A stretch of DNA of 64,000 nt from Liriodendron chinense (Eukaryota; Streptophyta; Magnoliopsida; Magnoliales; Magnoliaceae): NCBI GenBank assembly GCA_003013855.2, contig ML058508.1, positions 62,001 to 126,000 on the forward strand, in the 5' to 3' direction. The notes beneath the pieces were generated by a model, which did no database searches, had not been told where the DNA came from, and saw nothing but the letters and a program-made list of their open reading frames with translations. The number at the start of each line of letters is the position of its first letter. Within the stretch, counting starts at the first letter, position 1. Made by a program: the position numbers and the translations under genes. Below are positions 58,189 to 64,000 of the stretch, in pieces.

Positions 58189-59538
58189 TGTGGACGCTTG
58201 CCTTTCTGCGCTCCCCTGCCTTCCCTTTTGAAAAGGGGGTGTGCGCGAATCGTCGTTGTGCCACTGGCTCGCCTCGTCCTCGAGGGCTTTTTCAGTTGTC
58301 GTGTTATCAGATATGTTTAGATGAGTTCGTATAAGACCAGAGTCGCCACTAGCCAGTTACTTCGAATCTACAGTCGGTTAGACCCCATAGAAACGTTAGA
58401 GAAGAGAATCCAAAGATTCCTTCCTCTAAAATAACTCTTTTTGATCTGCGATCAGAGATTCGAGGTAAGGGATCACGGTTACAAGGTGGGAAGGTGTTAG
58501 GCACCCACTCTGCTCGTACTGAAGTACGGTCTTTACTTCACAAAATCGAACTAATACTTGAAAGTCTGATTTAATCCTCGTACATTCTCATGAATGACAT
58601 GATGCATGAATATAGGTCTGAATAGCAAGAATTTCTGATGGGCAGGTTTCCATTAATAGGTAAGCCCAAAGCATACGCTCAAACTAATAGGTGCTTTATG
58701 TGGGATGCATGCTGTGTATTTGTTCAATCAAAGTGCTTGTAGTGGGATGATAAGCTGGGGGGTTGGAAGAATAGTAAATGTTACACTTATGCTAAATGCA
58801 AATGAAATGATGCTGATATAAGAGTAGTTGGATGGACGGAGGTGTCATAAGGGTTTGTTTCGAGCGGCTAAGATTAGGACTTAGATGGCTTGAGAGCTTG
58901 AACTAGGTTCAGGCTGGGCTGGACCAGGGCTAGACTCTTCTCACTCGGGCTCTCCTTGGTGGAGGAATGGGCTAAGGGAGGTGGAGATGGACTTGAAACT
59001 CTCGGACTGAAGAGAGGGGAAGTGGATGCTGTGAATGGGAAGGGGCGGGGGTATTTATAGCTGCGGAGGATGGCAGCTTTGTAAATAGAGGGCCGCCCAT
59101 ACGGACACGCTGGATCAGCTTTGGAGCGTATGGGCCTCGAACCTGAAGCAAAAAAGTTATAGGTTCGAGGTTTGGAGCTGCTCCGAAGCTGTGGCTTGAA
59201 ATTAGGTGAGTTGACTGGGTTTGAAAGGATGAGTTTTGACACGGTGAGTCGACTGGGTGCAGGGGCTGGACTGACCTGGTGAGTTGACTCGGTGATTTAA
59301 CTCAGCAGGTTGACTCACCAAGTTTGACTTTTTTGGGATTTTGGACTGGTTTTTCTTATGAGGGGTTTTTCGGGCTGATGTTTAAGGGTTAGCTGACTGG
59401 GTTCAGGCTTGAGCTGGGTCATGGATTGGGGCTTACAAAGGTGAGTTTGGTTAGGTTAGGACATGGGGGTTTGGGGCATGGACCTCCATCCATTCAGCTA
59501 TCTCAACCAGCTTTGTAGCCGAAGGTGGGGTTTCTATA
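58189..59538 (-). repeat. 5' LTR of element E (1350 bp)
   Basis: On the minus strand it starts TATAGAAACCCCACC (ending at 59538; the other LTR has TGTAGACACCCCACC) and ends CGTCCACA at 58189. The terminal TG has become TA. The TATA-like TATAAATA is at 59052-59059. It aligns with 29420-30772 along its length. Confidence 0.9.
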
Positions 59539-60665
59539 AATAGGTATGGGTTACAAAATAGACGTGGTAGATTTAGAATGGGGCCCACACACAATCGAAC
59601 AATAGACGTGAAGCTTTAAGGAAAGAGAGGGAACCAGAATAGAAAGCTGTAAACGGACGGTTTAACTGACGATTGGACACCTAGGATGGGTTTAGATTAG
59701 TCCATTTAGGCAAGTAGGGTCCACAAACTGAGGCCCCATAACCATTTGATAGACTTCTAGCACAAGAGAAGGTTCTAGAGAAAAATACTTCAAGAAAGAA
59801 GAAATTTCTATTTTCAATGAGAAAGGCAACGTTGGTTGGCTAGGAGGGATCCTCAGGATCCTCTAGAAGTTTCCCTAGCTTCTCATGCAAGGAAAATTCT
59901 CTGGATTGGAAGATCTTAGATTCCAACGGTTGGAAGGGAAGAGGAGATCGGGCTGGATTCGGGGTGGAATAAAGATATTTTTGATAGGGGGGGGTTTTGA
60001 TGGGCTACAAAGAGGATGGACAGTTTAGATCTTCGAAAAGGGTCCCCCCCAAATGGACGGTTTGGATGGTCAGCGGTGGCAGCAGACGTACAGTGTGCAC
60101 GCTGTATAAAAAAGCCACTGGGCCTGACGCGGGCCGACCGGCCCGGACATGGGGTTTAGCCACGGTGGGTCCCACTGTGATGTATATATGAAATCTACTC
60201 CATCAAGCAGGTCGATCACTTAAAATTAGTCATTGACACAAAAAATGGGACAGATCTGAGATCGAGTGGCTCACTTATGATCCATTTTCTGATTAGGGAA
60301 TTGGTAGGATGATCGGATGGGTGAAATTCGACGTGTACAGATGAAATATGTTCAAAAGCTTAAGTCTAGGTTTTACATCATTATGATCACTGAAAACTAG
60401 TATACTTAAAAATGACAGTTTAAGTTGAGTTTAACTAATGACATTTTTGTAATTATCTGGAAAGTGCGAGTTATGTGAAATCTAAGCTTTTTACGCTGTT
60501 TATGTGGTCATTCTAAGCAACTTTTGTAAAGGAGTCCTTATTAAATTTCCTACGGTTGGTCCATTATTCTTGAAACAATGGTAAATGTATAATAATTAAT
60601 TAAAATAAAATTAAAATGAATTTTAATTTTTTTTAAAATAAATCCCGAAAATCTGGGGCGTTATA
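59539..60665 (-). repeat. LTR-like repeat, right part (split by element E)
   Basis: No gene. It contains (G)n near 59990 and A/T-rich sequence near 60590-60650, and ends CCGAAAATCTGGGGCGTTAT plus a final A at 60665. On the minus strand that is a TATAACGCCCC start, which resembles Tekay/Del-type LTRs with one changed base. It is followed by CGAGCGAACA, the same ten bases that precede 27628. Confidence 0.45.
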
Positions 60666-60675
60666 CGAGCGAACA

Positions 60676-61136
60676 ATCATAATCCCTAATGACTTAGTCA
60701 CCTGCTCGATCTATCCGAGCCTCATCCCGAACACTCCATCTATTGTATAATTATCATTCATAGTGGAATCTTTAACGCTTTGTGCCGTGGTTTTTCTCCT
60801 ATATGGGTTTCCACGTAAAAATCTCTGTGTTGTTTGTGGTGTGTTTTAGTCATGTTTAATTCATTATTTAATTTATATATGATGCATGCATGCATTTACT
60901 TTTGCCTTTTAATCAAGGGTGATCAATCATTAATGTAATTAAGGGCTCATGGACACTATCACAACTTGGAAGTTAAAAGATCTCGGAATCTCTGGAATAA
61001 AATTCTTCTTACGATACCTTCTCTTGTGTACTTTGTGAATGCTTATGATTATCTATGAATGTCTCTATACTCTTAAACTCCCAAGAAAAACGAAACACAA
61101 GAAAACTGCCTTGCGTATTTTTTAGTTTTAACAAAC
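60676..61136 (+). repeat. Copia-like LTR remnant
   Basis: At about 60785-60830 lies GTGGTTTTTCTCC, a short spacer, then GGTTTCCACGTAAAAATC. This GTGG...CCAC hairpin with flanks is typical of the R/U5 region of plant Ty1/copia LTRs. No matching second LTR or internal domain is in the window. Confidence 0.5.
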
Positions 61137-61155
61137 TAGCAACTCTGCTGGGTAA
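61137..61155 (+). other. Primer-site-like sequence
   Basis: TAGCAACTCTGCTGGGTAA resembles a Tat-type primer site with changes, and a plus-strand gag-like fragment lies about 0.9 kb downstream. It may mark the start of a degraded plus-strand element. Weak. Confidence 0.25.
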
Positions 61156-61524
61156 TCGAACCTAGAATCTCTGATTATTTCTGAGTAAAGAAACATTAAG
61201 ATAAATCATTCGCAGACACAGATATATACATGAGAAAGATTATCGCAAGGAGAAATGTTTAGCGCCTTCACGGGCGCTAAACTGGTGACTCTTAACGAGA
61301 ATGTTTTTCCTTCATCTTTAAGGCAAAAGAATTTCATGTTAACATATCGAAAGTTTTTCAAAAGAATTTCTAAAGTATTTCGAAAGTGTAGTATGAATTT
61401 CTCATAGCATGCATATGGTTCATACATGTTCATTTCGTTTATCATTAAGCTATATTGCAATTAGTAAGGTCGCATCTTTTCTCCTTTTCAAAGTCGCAGA
61501 ATACTCTAATGCGTGTATGGCTAT

Positions 61525-61573
<49 letters not shown>

Positions 61574-62029
61574 CTTAGCAAAAGAACTAACAACAAAAAA
61601 AAACACGAATGACAACTACGATGGTCTTCTTGGCATTTGGAGGGTTTTACTTCCCTCATCTCGTAGCACCAGGAACAACAATCCCTGAAGCCAACAGATA
61701 GTGCAGAGACACCGATCATCAAGGAAGACTGAAGACAGAAAGGTAGCTTCAGCCGGAGTGAAGACAATGAAGGCATAGATTAGCATTAAGAAACAGTGGA
61801 AGCCAGCCCACACGAATGAGGCCTGTAACATCGACAAAGTCATTGCATTGCCAAGGTAAAAGTTTTCCTTCGCCACTGTCGATTTTCCATCCTGTCCAAG
61901 ACAGCACAACCAGCCAGGATACTGAAGAGACACATTGTCCGGGAATCCTCCAAGACGGCAATGAAGACATTCTCTGTCGAGACAACCGTGACCAAGTCAA
62001 GGCTATAGCGAGTACAGGCTACGATGGTG
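61156..62029. other. Unassigned stretch
   Basis: Overlapping minus-strand frames at 61450-62055 encode hydrophobic stretches (for example FHCFLMLIYAFIVFTP) but match no family I know. No gene can be claimed. It could be the leader of the plus-strand element that supplies the fragment at 62030. Confidence 0.25.
61527..61571. repeat. (AG)n microsatellite
   Basis: About 22 AG units. Frames across it encode RERERE or SLSLSL and are not genes. Confidence 0.95.
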
Positions 62030-62459
62030 CAAGTCGTCGAAGGAGAGACGAGCAAGCGAGATGCGAAGCTGCCTCCAATCCAAGAGCAGATAGACGAGCT
62101 AATTCAGGTTCAAGAGGACATAGCCAAAAAAGTGAGAGAGATGAAGGAAGCCTTGCTAGCTTTAGTTGCCCAAGGGTATAATTAGAAGTACAGCCATCCC
62201 TACCTGACAATCGATGGAAGAATCACAGGAGGCAGTGGAAGAACTGATAGGCACAGAACCACAAGTCCAACCTGAGAAGTTTCGCATTCAAACGCGTACC
62301 AGCACCTTCAACACATGTGACGAGTGAAGAGATGTCTCAAACAATATCGAATTTGATGCACCAAGAAAGGGAAAGGGAGACGAAAGGAAAATATGTCTAT
62401 CGGGTACCGTACCCGTCCGAAGTTGACGAAATCTCGTTCCCTAACAACATGTGTACAAG
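62030..62459 (+). pseudogene. gag: Ty3-type gag N-terminal fragment
   Basis: From about 62020 the plus frame reads MVQVVEGETSKRDAKLPPIQ, then a helical EQIDELIQVQEDIAKKVREM segment, ending in a TAA near 62180. After a shift, a second segment near 62290-62455 reads TSEEMSQTISNLMHQERERE and YRVPYPSEVDEISFPNN. The PYP...FPNN pattern resembles the segment before the gag core in some Ty3 elements. It stops where minus-strand Athila sequence starts at about 62460. Identification is tentative. Confidence 0.4.
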
Positions 62460-64000
62460 CCCGTTTCTATAATTGATAATTGCATTTGAAGTAGCTAGAA
62501 AAGGTCGGCCAAGTATGACGGGAATTTGAGCACCGGTAGCTATCATGGGATGTGTATCCAAGACAATAAAGTCTACTGGGTAGTAGAATGTATCAACTTG
62601 GACTAGAACATCCTCAATCATTCCTCTCGGTATACGAATGGATCTATCAACAAGTTAGAGTGTGGTTTTGGTGGGTTTCAATTCACCTAACCCAAGTTGT
62701 TCGTAAACCGAGTATGGAATGAGGTTTACACTTGCCCCCAAGTCGAGTAAGGCTTGTTTAATCTGGTAGTCTCCTATGATGCATGAGATGGTTGGACTAC
62801 CCGTATCCTTGTATTTTTGGGGTAGTTCTTGTTTGATGATAGCGCTCAAATTCTCAGTCAAAAGTACTTTGTTATGACCGTTGTGTTTCCTTTTGACCGT
62901 ACACAATTCCTTTAGAAATTTGGCATATGATGGTATTTGTTTTATGGCATCCAACAATGGAATGTTGATCTTCACCTGCTTGAAAACCTCAAAAATTTCC
63001 AGATTTTTGTCTAAAGGTTTGGGTGAAATCAACCTTTGGGGAAATGGGGCAACCGGTTTGTATTGCCTTTCCGGTTCTTTTTCTTGTGGAGTGTTATTTA
63101 AGCTATCATCCCTTTTGGAATTTTTCGGATCCTTAGGCTTTGAGGCCTTCACCGGATTAGATTTGTCAATTACTTTCCCACTTCGCAAGGTGGTGATAGC
63201 TTGAACATACTCCGTATGTTGGGAGGCTGAGTTTGCATCTTGTATCTCAAATTGGGTTCTTAGGTTAGGAAGAGGTTGGGCAGGAAGTGTGCCTTTCTCC
63301 CTAACACTGAGATGAGATTCAACTCTAGCTATTGAAGTCTTCAATTCGTTGATGGCTTGAGTTGAATTTTGATTAAATTTCAATTGCTCTTGCATGAACC
63401 CATCTATTTTCAGAGAATTAGTCTTGTTGGACTCAGCTTGGACCGAACCAAATGCACCCAACATCTCCTCTAGCGTAACTTTTGGTGTAATGACTAGAGA
63501 TTGACCTAGTATCGGTTGAGCTTGAGGGATATTAGTTGCATTCGCAGTGGGTCCATTCCTCCAACTGAAGTTGGGATGGTTCTTCCAATTAGCATTAAAC
63601 GTGTTTGAGTTTGAAGCACCAAATTGTCGTTGATAACTGTTTATGGCATTTGATTGTTCTTGTAAGATGTCCTGAACCGCTGAAATTGTGGGACAATCTT
63701 GTGTTGCATGTTGATTTTCGGCACAAATTCCACAAATAGTTTCAACGTCATTAGAGTTAATCGTCTCTCCTTTCCTTAATTCCATGGCCTCAACTTTTCT
63801 TGTGAGGCTAGCCACCCGTGCACTTATGCTATCCTCTTCTGATAAGGCATACATTCCTCCTTTTTCTCTTTGTTGGCTAGTCTTGGAATTTGCTGGTTTA
63901 GATGTATCTCAAGACTGTGCATTCTCAGCCACTTCCTCCAAATAGTCCCATGCTTCATCGGCTTCCTTGTTCATTAACTCCCCATTACACATCATCTCTA
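62460..64000 (-). mobile_element. Athila-type element G, gag-pro part (runs off the right edge)
   Basis: Minus-strand gag linker, zinc knuckle and protease, cut by the window end on the gag side and by a non-LTR junction at about 62460 on the other side. It is very close in sequence to F at 1-1500. No LTR is in view. Confidence 0.85.
62462..63854 (-). pseudogene. gag-pro: Athila gag C-terminal part and protease of element G
   Basis: The frame 63854-62655 is open for 399 residues, the longest Athila gag-pro frame in the window. The zinc knuckle is C41-x2-C44-x4-H49-x4-C54 (CGICAENQHATQDC). A helical segment follows (SLKIDGFMQEQLKFNQN), then RVESHLSVREKGTLPAQPLP, the pre-protease segment LLDAIKQIPSYAKFLKELC, and the protease active site LLDLGASVNLIP with Asp at about residue 371. 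A TAA at about 62654 breaks the protease just after it. The rest is at 62621-62462 (IEDVLVQVDTFYYPVDFIVL, VILGRPFLATSNAIINYRN). A TGA just outside the frame, near 63910, separates it from upstream gag. Confidence 0.88.

Larger units (their letters stand above)
29420..59538 (-). mobile_element. Tat/Ogre-type Ty3/gypsy element E, complete but decayed
   Basis: Two LTRs of about 1.35 kb (29420-30772 and 58189-59538) bound a minus-strand element: primer site, gag, protease, RT, RNase H, a second (archaeal-type) RNase H, integrase, then a long 3' region with tandem repeats and two plus-strand genes. The dual RNase H and antisense genes downstream of pol are features reported for the Tat clade. Flanking target copies are GATAG (29415-29419) and AATAG (59539-59543), differing at one base. 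By eye the LTRs differ at roughly 9 percent of the first 340 positions, so it is older than C and D. Without nested D (7.7 kb) it is about 22.4 kb. Confidence 0.88.

Noticed and set aside
61616..62055. Overlapping minus-strand frames with hydrophobic segments, considered as a membrane-protein pseudogene
   Set aside because: Three frames overlap and none matches a family I know. Hydrophobic runs alone are not enough to call a gene.
1..64000. Prokaryotic-type defence, secretion or toxin systems
   Set aside because: No operon-like gene clusters or ribosome binding sites occur. All recognisable proteins are plant LTR-retrotransposon domains or their passengers.

Overview
This window is nuclear DNA of a flowering plant and consists almost entirely of nested, decayed LTR retrotransposons. 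I see no intact host gene, no RNA gene and nothing prokaryotic. The organism call rests on the lineages present: Athila-type Ty3/gypsy elements (tRNA-Asp-like primer site, gag followed by a DLGAS protease) and a Tat/Ogre-type Ty3/gypsy element (two RNase H domains and antisense plant-mobile-domain genes). Long unclassified tracts rich in GTGGGCCC-type words would fit a magnoliid or a similar repeat-rich angiosperm, but that is only a guess. All gene-like segments carry stops or frameshifts, apart from a few open stretches.

Layout. 1-4396: the 5' half of a minus-strand Athila element (F: gag-pro, primer site, 5' LTR) that abuts the middle of the pol gene of a plus-strand Athila element (A, 4397-9948: RT, RNase H, integrase, 3' LTR). 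9949-13994: unclassified sequence, including a module array with inverted repeats and several microsatellites. 13995-27627: a 5'-truncated plus-strand Athila element (B: partial RT, RNase H, integrase, 3' LTR). Its 3' LTR is split by a complete plus-strand Athila element (C, 17608-26733, TSD CTTGT) that carries gag-pro but no pol. The 3' LTR of C is in turn split by a minus-strand solo LTR (24961-26341, TSD ACTGA).

27628-60665 is a 33-kb block flanked by a 10-bp direct repeat. Its outer parts (27628-29419 and 59539-60665) look like one LTR-like repeat. That repeat is split by a large minus-strand Tat/Ogre-type element (E, 29420-59538): LTRs of about 1.35 kb, gag, protease, RT, RNase H, second RNase H, integrase, and a long 3' region. 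The 3' region holds tandem repeats and two genes on the opposite strand: a plant mobile domain gene with apparent introns and a DUF7745-like gene. The mobile-domain gene is split by another pol-less Athila element (D, minus strand, 36292-43973). 60676-62459 holds copia-like LTR remains, an unassigned stretch and a gag fragment. 62460-64000 is again minus-strand Athila gag-pro (G).

The main points are: (1) two independent gag-pro elements, C and D, lack pol at what looks like the same breakpoint, which suggests a non-autonomous lineage that needs polymerase and integrase from pol-bearing relatives such as A and B; (2) clusters of the palindromic word ACCGGT lie upstream of the TATA box in every Athila LTR here; (3) the Tat element carries intron-bearing antisense genes. 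By-eye LTR comparison orders the insertions, with D youngest, C older and E oldest of the three.
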